Source: Diadema setosum
Taxonomy: Eukaryota; Echinodermata; Echinoidea; Diadematoida; Diadematidae
Direction: 5' to 3'
Length of the DNA: 64,000 nt
Assembly (NCBI GenBank): GCA_033980235.1
Contig: CM067069.1
Span: 161,001 to 225,000, forward strand
Shown: one piece after another, positions 1 to 12,460 of the stretch
Layout: every line of letters starts with the position of its first letter
Numbering within the stretch: position 1 is the stretch's first letter
Translations under genes and position numbers: made by a program
Notes under the pieces: generated by a model
What the model was told of the DNA's origin: nothing
Databases searched by the model: none
The model's input: the letters and a program-made list of their open reading frames with translations, nothing else

Positions 1-508
1 AATAGTATAGGCCTACATGTAAACATCCTATGACGCGAGTAACTGGGGACCATCTGCAAAATATGTACGAAAACAAACAAACAAACAATAACAAAAAATA
101 TATCGCCATAATTGAACCCCCTCCATTTCCTAAATCATTATTGAGAAACGACAGTTACTGATGACTCAGTCAGGATGCATCTAGGGGCATACCCAGGGAA
201 GATCAGGGGCGTCGAATCTATTGGGGGGGGGGGGGGCAAAGGGGCATTTGCCCCGCCCCTGTACGGATGTGTTTAGGCAGACAAATCATTTATCTCCCAA
301 GCCATTCCCGAGATGAGGACAAATCTCGAACTTTCTTAATGGAAAATATTGTCTAAATATCGCCAGAATTATGTACCAGATCGTTGTAATACAATCATAA
401 ACATGCAAATGCTCTGCTATACAGGATCCCTTTCGATAAACTTTGTACACTTTTGATATTGACGTATATTTCCCTAATTTATCAAAGAGTGTGGAGCAGA
501 TCTTTCAC

Positions 509-1068
509 TTAAAGGACAAGTTCACCTTCATAAACATAAGGATTGAGAAAATGTAGCAATATTAGCAGAACACGTCATTGAAAGTTTGAGGAAAATCGGA
601 CAATCCGTTCAAAAGTTATGAATATTTGAAGTTTTAACGCAGTAACCACTGGATGAGAAGACTACTGCATTGTATGAATAACTTAGATGTCACATGCGTA
701 CAACAATATAAGGAAAATACAAAGAGAATTTCACAAAATTTCATCTTTTGAAAAAAGTACACATTCCCTTGACTCGTTAGGGTAATATCATTCCCCCTGC
801 CTTTAGAAAGAGGCAAGTCAAGTGTTCTTTTATTATGCGAAAAAAGTGAAAATATGTTGAATTTTCTTTACATTTTCTTTACTGTTGTACGCATATGACT
901 CACAAGCTGTAGTAGTCTCCTCATCCAGCGGTTCCAACACAAAAATTTTAAAAATTCATAACTTTTGCATCGATTGTCCAATTTTCCTCAAACTTTCACT
1001 GATGTGTTCTACTAATATTGCTGCATTCTCTCAATCCTTATGTTTATGAAAGTGAACTTGTCCTTTAA
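509..1068. mobile_element. TTAA-flanked foldback MITE (T2/Kolobok-like), copy 1
   Basis: Both ends read TTAAAGGACAAG inward, and arms of about 200 nt are inverted copies of each other, meeting around a short centre. Termini TTAAAGGRR with TTAA targets are described for T2/Kolobok MITEs in vertebrates; assignment by that rule is inference. More diverged than the copies at 12461 and 31019. No coding capacity. Confidence 0.75.
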
Positions 1069-1130
1069 CAAAAGCACCCTCATATCATGAAGAGGCGTCG
1101 ATGGGGGGGGGGGGGTGGTTCCCCCATAAA

Positions 1131-2590
1131 AGTGGGACAAACAAAAGCGAAAAACATAACTACAAACGGCAGTTTTTGGAGTGTAAAATGTCAAAATTTT
1201 AAAGCTCGCTCGCTCCGCTCGCTCGCATTTAACCGCTATGCCATTCTCCTGATGTTGCTGCCAGTGACTGACAGCAGTTGCGCCCGGTGCGCCCCCCTTA
1301 ATTGCCAAAGCGAAAAATATAGCTACAAACGGCAGTTTTTGGACTGTAGTGTCTAATTTTGAAGCTCGCTCGCTGGCATCACTAATCATTATTCCATTCT
1401 CCTTGTGTTGCTGCCAGTAATTGCCAGCAGTTTTCGCCCGGTGCGCCCCCCCCCCCTTAATTTCCAAAGCGAAAAATATAACTACAAGCGGCTGTTTTGG
1501 GACTGCAAAATGTCAAAATTTTGAAGCTCGATCGCTTCGCTCGCTCGCATTTAAAGGGACTGTACAGTACTGGTTGAGGTAGGGATTCATGTTTTGAACA
1601 TTCCTAGGTGAGATAATGAAAAGCCTTCTATGAAATATGAAAGAGCATGTAATTTTAAGAAGGATTCAACGTTTATTTGATGAAAATTGGTTTTCAAATG
1701 GCTGAGATATCCAAAAAAGTGCTAATAATAAAAGGCGACATGCCCCAACTTTATTAGTATCTCTTTGTTTTACCTTGTTTTTGGATATCTCAGCCATTTC
1801 AAAACCAATTTTCATCGAATAAATTTTTGATACCCCTTAGAACTGCATGCTCTTTGACTTCTCATAGAGTGATTTCTGAATATCTCACAAAATGTTAAAA
1901 GCTAAATCTTCACCTCGACCAGAACTGTACACACCCTTTAACCATTATGCCATCCTCCTGATGCTGCTGCCAGTAATTGCCAGTAGTTTTCGCCCGGTGC
2001 GCCCCCTTAATTTCCAACGCGAAAAAACACAGCCACAAACGACAGTTTTTTAGACTGTAAAATGTCACAATTTTCAAGCTTACACGCTTCGCTCCCTCGC
2101 ATTTAATCATTATGCCATTCTCACGATGTTGCTGCCAGTAATTGCCAGCAGTTTACGCCCGGTGCGCCCCCCCCCCCCCTTAATTTCCAAAGCAAAAAAA
2201 TACAGCCACAAAGGACAGTTTTTTAGACTGTAAAATGTCAAAATTTTCAAGCTCACTCGCTTCGCTCGCTCGCATTTAATCGTTATGCCATTTTCCTGAT
2301 GTTGCTGCCAGTAATTGCCAGGAGTTGCGCCCGGTGTGCCCCCCCCCCCCTTAATTTCCAAAGCGAAAAAATACAGCCACAAACGGCAGTCTTTGGACTG
2401 TAAAATGTCAAAAATTTCAAGCTCGCTCGCTCCGCTCGCTCGCATTTAATTGCTATGCCATTCTCCTGATGTTGCTGCCAGTGATTGACAGCAGCTGCGC
2501 CCGGTGCGGCCCTCCTTAGTTTCCAAAGCGAAAAATATAGCTACAAACGGCAGTTTTGGGACTGTAACATGTCTAAATTTTTAATGTAAA
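1131..2590. repeat. ~160-172 bp satellite array, about seven degenerate units
   Basis: Each unit carries GCGAAAAATATAACTACAAA, a CTCGCTCGCTCCGCTCGC block, TGCCATTCTCCTGATGTTGC and a poly-C run before TTAATTTCC. Marker spacing is about 151 to 172 bases. The array is split by the TTAA element at 1551-1941. Open frames here are artefacts of the repeat. Confidence 0.8.
1551..1941. mobile_element. TTAA-flanked MITE family B, copy 1 (inside satellite)
   Basis: Ends TTAAAGGGACTGTAC and GTACACACCCTTTAA are inverted; the interior has inverted halves around ATATCTCAGCCATTTCAAAA. It sits at the TTTAA of the satellite word CGCATTTAACCGCTATGCC, which is intact in neighbouring units, so TTAA was duplicated on insertion. 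Confidence 0.8.
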
Positions 2591-3149
2591 AAGATTTCAT
2601 CGTGGGAGGGGGAAACCTCCCTACCATACCCCCGCCCCCCTCGCTTGCTTCGCTCCCTCCGTGGCACATAACCGCTCCTCCTAAGATCAAATCCTGTCTA
2701 CGCCGGTGTGATAGGCCCCATTATTTAGTAGGCCTTCACAGTGATGTCGCACAGGTGGAGCAAGAGCTGAAATACCACGATTTAGTCATTCAATAATATA
2801 TTGTGAATATTTCATTTTCTTATTGTTTTTTAAAGAAAAGAAAACAATATTTCACCAAAAGTGTGCACCAGATCGCTGAATTTCAGGTCTGAAAATGCAA
2901 AATCTTCCTCGTGTGGGAGAGGGATACACACCCTCCCCCCGTTCGGTCGTTCCGCTCCCTCTCACAGATATTTCAAAAACAAAAAGAAAAATGTTTTCAT
3001 ACTTTCAGGGTCTCATTTTCCGCCGAAAGTCATCTGACAAGCCAAAAAAAAAGCAACAAGAACAAAACGTCTTCATATTTTTGCTGCCACTTTCCTCCCA
3101 CTATAACTTATTCCATGCTAAAGAGTGGGACATCCGATCCCTGTAAAGT

Positions 3150-3180
<31 letters not shown>

Positions 3181-3852
3181 GTTCACCAAGCTTCCCTCCC
3201 TCCCCTCCCCCCCCCCCCCCCCCAAAGGCTGCGCCGGTCCGGTTAAGGGCTTGTAATCGTGGTGATGGTGACCATCCCCCCCCCCCCACTCCTCAGTACG
3301 GATTTACGCCGTTGACACACGAAAACAAACACACACACAAAGTTCCACAGGGTGGGAGGGGATATCTTCTTTCAATCAACTCTTTCCCCGCTTGGTTTCC
3401 CATTAAAAATTTTAGTACACTTTGGGGATTAACAGCAAACATGTCATCTTGTCCCCCAATAATTCCCGAAATGAGGAAATTTTTCTTGCGTTTTGTCCAA
3501 ATATCAGATTGCTGAACTTCAATTCTGAAAGTTCAAAATCTCTCTCGCGTGGGAGGGGGGTACCCCCTCCCCCGTTAGAGGTCCTTTTCTTCTAGACTTA
3601 GTACAGTTAGATTGACAGATTTCAAAATGTTTAGTCATTTAAGTGTGCATCAGATCTACATGTATTAATTCAATTCTAATAATTTGAAAATTCCCTCATC
3701 CTCTTTTAATTTACTTCCCCCCCCCCCCTCGGTTCCTTTCCATTGATTTAGACTCTGCACATTTTGAGGATTGATAATTTTCTGAATATTCCACAAAAGA
3801 GCATATCAGATCGTTCTATGTCAGTCCCAAAAGTACAAAGCCCGTCGTGTTC

Positions 3853-3881
3853 GCGATCGTTAACGGGCCGTTAACGATCGC
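3853..3881. repeat. 29-base perfect palindrome
   Basis: Arms GCGATCGTTAACGG are exact reverse complements around a single G. It lies in a repeat and may be a foldback terminus. Confidence 0.8.
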
Positions 3882-3966
3882 CCCGTCACTGTAAAGGCAT
3901 GCTAACCTGGAAACATTAAACTGCACATTACTTGAATATTCTGAAGCAAATAATTTTCACACAACA

Positions 3967-3967
<1 letters not shown>

Positions 3968-4033
<66 letters not shown>
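3968..4033. repeat. (AT)n microsatellite
   Basis: Uninterrupted alternation of A and T; the Tyr-Ile open frame crossing it is not a gene. Confidence 0.98.
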
Positions 4034-4035
<2 letters not shown>

Positions 4036-4440
4036 GTACTCTTAAATGAATCCCACAAAGATTGGAACAATCATCCCCCAGCATTCCCACTGATTCCCAC
4101 TGATCAGTTACTAGCCATCCCCTTTACGGTGTCATTTTCCGCCAAGTCGGCTGACAAGCAAAAATAAAACAAAAACAAGAACAAAAAGTCTTCATAATTA
4201 TTTTTGCTGCCACTTCCCTCCCACTTTATATTTCATGCAAAAGAGTGGGGGGTGCAAACATTCGATCCTTGTAAAGCCTCCCCCCCCCCTCCACCCCCAG
4301 CCCAAGGCTGCAGCGGTCTGGTTATGGGCTTGTAATCGTGGTGATGGCGTCTATCGCCGATCACCCCCCCCCCCTCCCCACCCCTCCTTGGTAACGGATT
4401 TACGCCGTTGATTGATTTTTAGCGTAATTAGCGCGAGGCT

Positions 4441-5897
4441 GTTTTCTGGCCGACGCGCTCCACTCCTTTTGTTATTCTGCATTCTATCGAATTAAGAGTA
4501 AGCATATAGAGACATGAACTATGTTCTATAATAATGTCTCAGTGTTCTTGATATTTCTTTATTTTCTCAGACTCTGTCTGCACCCCAGCTTTCGTCGACA
4601 GCCAATTAAATTCTGTTTGTATGCTTACAAAGGGCACGCATACAGTCACGCATGATACCTCCTTACATTTCAAATACTAGTATCACCGTAACTCTTGACG
4701 TGGCGTAAATTTGCTCCCAATAGTGCAAATTGGCCACTGTCATTAGGCCAACTCAGTCGATTGAGGCCACATCATGTCGCATGGGTCATGACAGAGTCCC
4801 TCGTGATCTGTGGTTGGATAACACCCCTATGCAGTATATGGATCAACCCGGGCAGGGAAGATAACACGGAGGACAGCTGCGTTCATTACACAGGTTGAAT
4901 TCACCAGTAACGCAGCTCATCACGGCTTATTCTCCTTTCATTCTTTATATTAAGGTAAGGCAAATCCTTTATACGATTCATTGTATTTAATTGTATTTAA
5001 TGTAAAGTATGAGGACGCATGAATATGGGACGGTCAAGTATGCTTTACCTTAAAAACTGCCACTTTCTTACATGTAATATACATGTAGGCATGGCATATA
5101 GATAACACGTCCTGTTTTCTATCAGCGAGGGACTTCTCTCACCTCCCTGTTTCGATCGATGATTCTTTGTCAATATTACGACCGGTAATGTGGAGATCGA
5201 AACCTGTCCATCTCACTTGTGGTATATAGCGATGTATGTTTGGTAGCTATAGGCCTATTTAGTTTTTACTCATGACACGTCAACGCTAATAGACGTGCAG
5301 TTGACTATTCTGTATGTCATAGAATCAAGAAACGGTTCATCAAAAAATCAGTGCAAGCGGACCGACTAAACAATCATCTTTGGAATGTGAGCACACCATT
5401 AACCTTGTACATTTACTTGTAGATGTCTCCTCCTCTAGGCTTCCCGTAAGCGATTTCCCGGGTAGCTCCAACTTATGCTGTGGGAGATGAGAGCGTTCGG
5501 GCTGGTCGCAGTCAGGCTTCCCGCAGAAAGTAGAGGTGAGCTGGGCTGGTATAGTACTGTCCATGCTCTCACGCAAGCAAATGTGCTTACAGCATCTCAC
5601 TGGCCCACTCACGTTGTACAAAATGAAGCCGAAGCTCGAACATGTGCCACCATACCAGGGAGGTGTCTCACTCCCCTGACCATACATACTATAATTATAC
5701 ACACTCGCACTCTGATTCGGACATGTAGGCTACGTACCGGTATGCAGGCATTTTCCAGCTGAATGTTGTCACCTATAATAGGATAGGAGATGTCGTGTGC
5801 TCGGTAGACACAATTAAGAGTAGCAGAGCAAACAGTGTCTTTAGAGTGATAGATGTGGTGCACGATGGCTTACGGAGATAACAGATAATGTCCGTTA
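4441..5897. other. Stretch with no recognisable gene
   Basis: Mixed-composition sequence without a supported coding exon, terminal repeat or array. Short open frames at 4695-4898, 5340-5702 and 5475-5762 overlap on opposite strands and show no domain. Confidence 0.5.
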
Positions 5898-7193
5898 ACT
5901 GAGCGGCGAACGTTTGCGAACGTAGCGAATTTGAGATTCGCCAACTTTTCTGACGAATGTTTGCGAAAAATCAAAGTTCGCTTCTGCCATTAGCGACAGT
6001 TAGCGACTTTTAGCGATGTTTAGCGACAATTATAACAGCAACACTTTAGCGAATGTTTGCGAAAGTGTTTGCGAACACAGGTGGCGACTATTAGCGAATG
6101 TTAGCAAATGTTAGCGACAATTTTGCAAATGTTAGCGACAGTTTTGCAAATATTAGCAACTGTTTGCAAATCCTTTGCGACAATTTTGCGAATGTTCTTG
6201 GACCTAGCTAGAAAAGTACCAGGCGATTGTGTATAGTAAGACCCATAAAACGACATAAAACCTTCCACTGAATTCAGATCTCTTGTGACAACCGTTCAAG
6301 ATGGATTTCCAGGATATGGAAATAAATTTCTGCCAAGAAGAGGCTCAAGGTGTTGCTATCCTTGAAGAGCTGCTTTGTCAGGCTGCTGCTACAGCTATTC
6401 TCTCTAAAAAAGAAAGAGTGAAAATGTTCACTCTTGAAGAAGTGAATAACAGAAAAGAGTTAGTTTCAAGTGAAATTAGAGTGATTTTGGACTGAAAATG
6501 TTCATTTTCACTCATTTTGGAGTGACTTCAGGGATCACTCCAAGATTTTCGAGTGATCCCTGAGGTCACTCCAAAATGAGTGAAAATAGATATTTTCACT
6601 CAAAACTCACTCTTTTCTGTAATTCACTCCTTCAAGAGTGAACATTTTCACTCTTTCTTTTTTAGAGAGTTGTGCAGCATAAGAGAAATAAAATAAAGAG
6701 AAACAAGAAAGGAAGAAGAAAAGAAAGAGAGTCAGAGAGTGCTTGTTGCAGAGGACAGACTTTAGTCAATATGAAAAGCTTTTGAAGCAATTACAATCAT
6801 GATGGAGATGTCAAGAGCTTCAAGAACTTTCTTAGAGAGGAACCTTGTCTGTTTCAGAAGCTTTTATATAGGAACCATGTGGTTACTTGTTCGCTAGCAG
6901 TGGCGAATCATATAAAAACGTTAGCGACACCGTATTACGACCGTTTGCGAATTCTTACGAGTGTTTTGCGAATGTTTGCGCATGTTTGCAACTGTTAGCG
7001 AAAATACAAATTCGCAAAGGTTCGCAAAGAAATTTTGAACATGTTCAAAATTTCTTTGCGACAAGAAAAACTGTTTGCAACTATAAAAACCGTTTGCGAA
7101 CTTTCTTGCGAATGTTAACGAACCTTCTGCAACCGTTTGCGAACCCTGGCGAATTCCCAAATTCGCTACGTTCGCAAACGTTCGCCGCTCAGT
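5898..7193. mobile_element. TIR element built of GCGAA-word arrays
   Basis: A 36-bp perfect terminal inverted repeat (ACTGAGCGGCGAACG... at 5898-5933, inverted at 7158-7193) encloses two arrays of degenerate words such as GCGAATGTTTGCGAA and TTAGCGACA, at about 5935-6195 and 6890-7160. The middle holds a separate nested foldback (6400-6669). No transposase frame. A target duplication is ambiguous (TGAG is possible). Non-autonomous DNA element; superfamily unknown. Confidence 0.8.
6400..6669. mobile_element. Nested foldback element (AGAGTGAAAATG arms)
   Basis: The outer 48 nt of the two arms (CTCTCTAAAAAAGAAAGAGT...) are inverted copies with one mismatch, and the inverted pairing continues with GGAGTGAC / GTCACTCC words to the centre near 6535. 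The open frame 6301-6495 runs into its left arm and is not a gene. Confidence 0.8.
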
Positions 7194-7313
7194 GAGATAC
7201 CCCCTTTAGAGATCTGGATAGTGGCAGAAACAAAGTGCAAACGAATGATCCGCTGTCTGTCTAGATAAAGGTTCCCGTTGCTGCTGTAATATGACGACAT
7301 GTTTAAATTCAGT

Positions 7314-7831
7314 TTAAAGGGTGTGTACATCTGCAGTTCTGGTCGAGGTGAGGATTTAGCTTTTAACGTTTTGCGAGATATTCAGAAACCACTCTATGAG
7401 ATGTCAAAGAGCATGCAGTTCTAAGAGGTATCAAAAGTTTATTCGATGGAAATCGGTTTTGAAATGGCCGAGATATCCAAAAACAAGGTAAAACAAAGGG
7501 ATAGTAGGCCTATAGTATGAATTGGTTGAGGTGAGGATTCAGCTTTTAACTTTTTGCAAGGTACTTAGAAACTACTTTAGGCCTATAATGTTAAAGAGCA
7601 TAGAGGAATTCAAAGTTTATTTGATGCATTTGGTTTTGAAATGGCTAAGATATCAAGAAGAAAAGTAAAACAAAGCAATCCTAGGTGGGTCCAGCATAGG
7701 AACGCTTTGTTTTCGATATCTCAGCCGGCCATTTCAAAATCAATTTTTATCAAACCAAAGTTTGAGTTTCTTTTTAGGCCAAAAAATAAAAAATCATCAA
7801 AGGACGTTGAAAACCTTTATAATCCCTTTAA
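7314..7831. mobile_element. TTAA-flanked MITE family B, copy 2 (internally duplicated)
   Basis: Begins TTAAAGGGTGTGTACATC and ends CCCTTTAA. Contains two tandem versions of the GGTTGAGGTGAGGATTCAGC arm (about 7335 and 7525), so it is longer than the ~390 bp copies at 1551 and 45339. Confidence 0.7.
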
Positions 7832-7854
7832 TCAATGTTAAGTCTTTAATCAAA

Positions 7855-7992
7855 GCAGGGCCCTCTGGTAGAGCAGTGGTAACACTGAAGGGGCTACCCT
7901 GGATAAATAAGACATTATCATTATTGTTATTATTATTATTATCATTATTATTATTATATTATTATTATTATGATGATGATGATGATGATGTG
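7855..7992 (+). mobile_element. SINE-like sequence with ATT/GAT tail
   Basis: CTCTGGTAGAGCAGTGGTAA then GGGGCTACCCTGGATAAATAAG leads into (ATT)n and (GAT)n. A second, diverged copy lies at 34694-34762. Short tRNA-like 5' words followed by a microsatellite tail suggest a retroposon; the family is not identified. Confidence 0.5.
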
Positions 7993-8385
7993 TAAAACCA
8001 GACGAGTAAACAGTACCATGCAGTGTAATAAGGATCACTCTTGAATCACTCCAAGCCCTTCCTCAAAATTATACCATTAGTGGAAGACGAAGTAGGCTCT
8101 ATATACATGTGGTCGATGGTGTCAAATACCTTTTTAAAAGTCCCTCAAGACACAAGTATTTTGATAAAATTTATCTATAACTCTGAGACTCTTTCAAGAA
8201 GGTAGGAATTGCACGAGATGTATCTTTTGCTAAAAAGAAAATTGATAAAATCAGAAATTAGTTTATTAGTATCTAAAAACTTCAATAACCTTGAGTGTAA
8301 CCTTTTCTAGTAATTCCGAAGTAGAGGCTAGCAGGGATATTGACCTATATATACAACATCTTAATCTCATTTCATCTTTTTCTTT

Positions 8386-8905
8386 AGCTCACCTGAGCCA
8401 GCATATCTTATTCGTCTTCTTGAAAACACATGGTCAACTTTGTCACCGAAACCAGTGCGTTATTACATGGGCTATCTAGCTACTATATCTATAGATGTAC
8501 TTTATACAAGGACCACAGGAACCTCCTGTTTCAAAAAAAAAAGGAAAAAATATGTTGTTTAAAAACTGGAAATACTCTAAGTAATACAATAGTGAATACA
8601 CTGTAAAGGTCAGTTATCAATGGTTATAGTAGATCCAGGGATTGTCCGCGGTTGAATGAGTGAGATCGGGGCAATTTTTACATTAAACTAAAGGTTGTTT
8701 GTTTATTTTTTTAACTGCATTCTTAGTTTTCGAAATACAAGTAGACCCTGTAATTGGCAGGTAGTTTTACCAGTGTTATGGAATGTATGGAACAACCATG
8801 CCCCACAGAATCTCAAAAAGCTGCCCCCCCCCCCCCCCCCCCCCCCAGTTTGCAAAGTTCTCAGATCTGCAAGAATGCGCGAGACCCCCCGGGTCTCTTG
8901 TTATA
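8386..8905 (+). repeat. Possible degenerate copy of the AGCTCACCTGAG repeat
   Basis: Left end AGCTCACCTGAGCCAGCAT and right end GACCCCCCGGGTCTCTTGTT match the ends of the full repeat at 40028-41767, but the interior is not similar. Includes a poly-C run (8824-8846). Confidence 0.35.
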
Positions 8906-9249
8906 AACGGGAATTACCTTGAAACTTTCATAACCTCAGGGACGACACATCGTTATAGAGACATCAAACATTTAAAATTGGATCAATATGAAATTCGTAC
9001 TGTTTTAAAACAGTATGGATACCGTCTTATCATGCTGTTCAGGGCTTCTTTTTGTTTTTCAAATTCTGAACTATAAATTAGTCTGTCCTTGTCTATGGTT
9101 TGAAAGGGAACAAAAAAAAATAATAAGGAGACGGGATTAGGGGTTTAAAAAAAGAAGAAATCCAAACCACTAATGAGTCTGAGCAGGAGGTGGAAAGAGA
9201 CTCTTCCACCTCTTTGGTCTGAGGTATTTTGAGCAAGATGGCGTCCTTT

Positions 9250-9425
9250 TTGCGAACAGGGAGGTGGAAGAGACTCCATGCTTCAACTTCCGTCGGAAAC
9301 AGTGGCTCACCATAAACCGCATCCGAACTCTCAATGGAAGGACAGGGCAACGACTACTCAAATGGGGGTTCTCGGCTAACCCGTGTGACTGCGGCCATCT
9401 TGCCCAAACTCAAGCAAGTGATGCT
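9250..9425 (+). pseudogene. LINE ORF2 C-terminal fragment
   Basis: One frame reads WLTINRIRTLNGRTGQRLL then KWGFSANPCDCGHLAQT. The pattern W-x-x-x-NR-x-RT...G-R...WG...C-x-CG-x-x-x-QT recalls the C-terminal region of several non-LTR retrotransposon polyproteins. No RT motif is present around it. Confidence 0.5.
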
Positions 9426-9433
9426 GCCCTGAA

Positions 9434-9545
9434 CTGGATCCGCAGCTGATACTCCTTTTATACTGCCCACGACTTTAGCTCGCTTCTGAAGCGAGCTAAC
9501 TTTAGCTCGGGCCGAGTCGTTTTATACTGCCATTCTCGACACCCA
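9434..9545. repeat. Word cluster TTTTATACTG / TTAGCTCG
   Basis: CCTTTTATACTGC and TTTAGCTCG words alternate, with a GCTCGCTTCTGAAGCGAGC hairpin. The same words recur at 16163-16290 (CCTTTTATACTGA, GTTAGCTCGG), on the far side of the 9980-16106 element. Probably fragments of one word-array element. Confidence 0.45.
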
Positions 9546-9714
9546 AGGTTACGTGCGAGACCAGACCTATCGCCCCCCCCCCCCCCACCTCAGCCTGCTG
9601 TCCTTCCCACCAGCAGAGCGAAAATTCAGTGACAGTTTTCATGCTTACTTTTACGAGTTCAGTTCCACTGTTATACGTTACTCGCGAAATCCAACCAGTC
9701 ATCGGCATCCTATA

Positions 9715-9845
9715 AAGCCTTTTGTCAAGGCCCTCTCGCTGTATGATGAAGAGAGCCCAGCTGAGTGGGGTTGCGCGAGGCTGGCGCGCTCGGCTGGGCT
9801 CGCTTCGCTCGCCCATTACAGCGAGAGGGCCTTGACAAGAGGCTT
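9715..9845. mobile_element. 131-bp hairpin element
   Basis: Left arm AAGCCTTTTGTCAAGG followed by CCCTCTCGCTGTA is the inverse of the right arm TACAGCGAGAGGG...AAGAGGCTT, with few mismatches. The centre is GC-rich and itself contains inverted GCCCAGC / GCTGGGC. Confidence 0.7.
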
Positions 9846-12460
9846 ACATCCTATAGTGTACGCACTGCACCGGTCTATTTTTTTGTTTCTCAAGATTTAA
9901 TCATGCCGTTTGCTAGTTCAAAGAGTCACTAGGAGTTTTACCGAACAGCGTACAGTACAGCAGTAAACGTAATACATATAAGCCAGTTCGGGGTTCCACT
10001 TTGAGCATGAGCAGAAAAAAGGTCATCTGTACCAGCAGAGCATGGTGGTTTTTAAATTCACTGAGATAAGCATCTGTAATGTAATGCAGGCTTTCAAGTG
10101 ATCCTACTTTTCCTACTTTTTCCTACTTTTTTACTGCCTGTCCTACTTTTCCTACTTTTTTGCTCAAAATCCTACTTTTTCCTACTTTTTTCTACTTTTT
10201 TGGTGAAAAACCCCGCCAAAAAAAAATTGTGCAAGGCTACATTTGTACTTGAATAGTTGATATTCAGAAATAATGAGTAGACTCTAGTTGCAGATTCTTA
10301 CCAATGGGGAGAGCCTCTATCTTCTACATGAAAGAGGGATAACACAATCCAATCAACCACAAGACTGCTGCCAGCCTCAGCTTTTGCTCCTGTGAAGACC
10401 TGTATGTGATTGATACCACTGATATTGCAGCCTAGGACTTGGAGCAGTGCTTAACCAGCTCTCATCATCGCTCAAAATTACCAGGTAAGCTTGCCATACA
10501 CTTAAAAGTAGAATTTGACATCAAATCAGATGAACAGGGAGAAATGTGTAATTTACAGATCCCACAAATTGTGAACAAGGAATAAGGACAACGCTAATTA
10601 CTTAGCCATCTTGAAAAATAAAGACTAATAGGAGAGCAGAAACCTCTTTATGGACAATCTTAAAAGCTGATGGCTTTTTACATCTTACAAGTATTGTTTA
10701 AGAGGTTGAATTGTATCACAGGTAAGATATACATTACCTCGAAGAACTTTGAAGAAAGCGGGAAATGGAGGAACTTCAAGGAAAACAAACACAAAAACAA
10801 TATTTCACTATCGTTTAAAGATTGATTGAAGTTGAAACTATGAGACCTTGAGTCCACTTCCTGAAGACACAGAACTATCTGGAATATATATAGAGAAAAG
10901 CCATCTAAAGCATACCTGAAAAAAACCCAAACAAGCAGGAAAGCTAATGAATGTTAATTCCACAAATAAGAGCAAGTGTGTGAATGTTTTCAATTGAACC
11001 GCCAAGAACAGTTTGTTAAGTTTGGAGGAAGCAACTTGCAGAAAAATTAGAAGCCATGATGACTTTTTATTCCACAGTTCTTGCAAATTTTAGTTAAGGC
11101 TGAACATCTTCTTATTATCCAGCTAGTTTGAACAAGATGCAAGAAAATGGTAAAACAGAAATCCCTTAGTGAAAGTGGTTAAAGTGTGATGGATCGTTTG
11201 AAGTGACATACCCAAAATATAGAACCATGTGAAAGAGTCTTGGTAAAATGTGAGATAAGGAAACTTCTTAAATAAGAAAAAAGTGAATGGATGGATGTGT
11301 AACATGTCAATTGTGTCAACATACAAAGCTGAAAGTTGAAGGTGAAAACCAAAAGAACAATGGAGAATATCAAAATTGAAAGGACACAAATACACTGTAT
11401 TTAAGGGGGGTGAGAACTGCATGGTAAATATACAGATCATCTAGTGTGTATTTGCTTAAATGACCAAAAAAGTTTGTTACTTGGAATTTTCTGATAAATC
11501 AGAGAAGCTGGCAAGGATTTAAATGATAAATGACAGTCACTGTTTATTCCCCAGATCTTGTAAAGAGTAGTTTATAAAATTGACAAACTGAAATACTGAG
11601 CCAGCAAAATATCTGGAGAATGAAAAGCAGAACCTCAACCTTGTAAAATTTGAAAGGCTGAAGGATATGATATTCTCAAAATTATATGAAGAAATTTGAT
11701 TTCAAAAATATTGAATGAGGTTAAAATTGCCTGGAATAATATTGCAAAATGGAGAAACTTCCTGAAAAGATCAAACAGCTATATGTATATTCAACAAAAA
11801 GGGTACCATGATGAGCTGAAAAGAAGTTGAATATAAAGAATTATTAACTATCTGCGGTGAATTTGGCAAAAATTGCAAACAGTAAGATGTCATTGGAAAG
11901 TACAGAATGATAAGTTTCTACCATTCTTTCTAGATTAACAAATGTAAGTTCATTCAAGAATACATGGAATCTAGCATCTACAGAACACCAAAAAAATGAA
12001 AACTGATTTATATTTGTTATCTACAGAAAATTATCAAAAATAGTCATTTTTGCTACCTATTAATTCAGTAAGACTACAGACAATAAGAAACAAAAAGCAG
12101 ATGTGCATGTATGCTCCTCACATTTTGTAAAGTGGAGTCATTTGGTTATATTAGTCTTCTGTTACTCTACATGTGACAATACCACATTTCCCTGATTGAT
12201 ACTGAAATGTTAAGTATTTCGCTTCTTTTTTTTTTCTCTCTCTCTCTTTTGATGTTTTGTGTTCTATTGGTTAAAGTGTTTCAAATTGAGCTAGCCTTAT
12301 GTTTCCATCTATATCATATGATAATACCAAGATAATCTATATCTCTGGAAATTCAGTGGTGGACACTGTGCCATAAACTCACAGTATTTGAGTGTGTAGA
12401 TTTGTAGTGGGCCAGGATTTGTAAAATAAAGATGTTAAATGGTAGGTATAATTTCACTTC

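Larger units (their letters stand above)
2590..4440. repeat. GC-skewed interspersed repeat with a ~400 bp internal duplication
   Basis: Recurring CAGATCGCTGAATTTCAGG / GTGGGAGGGGGGTACCCCC blocks at 2870, 3506, 3650 and 3808. The segment 3013-3312 (CATTTTCCGCC... to GGATTTACGCCGTTGA) recurs at 4131-4412. An inverted copy of the family lies in the transporter's first intron (19160-19990). Poly-G/C runs may be unreliable in length. Similar sequence occurs at 180-500. Confidence 0.65.

Noticed and set aside
1131..2590. Centromeric satellite
   Set aside because: Unit length is suggestive, but only about seven degenerate units in a transposon-rich arm; no evidence of a large array.
3150..3515. 121-codon frame through poly-G/poly-C
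   Set aside because: Gly/Pro runs come from homopolymers in a dispersed repeat; no domain and no splice context.
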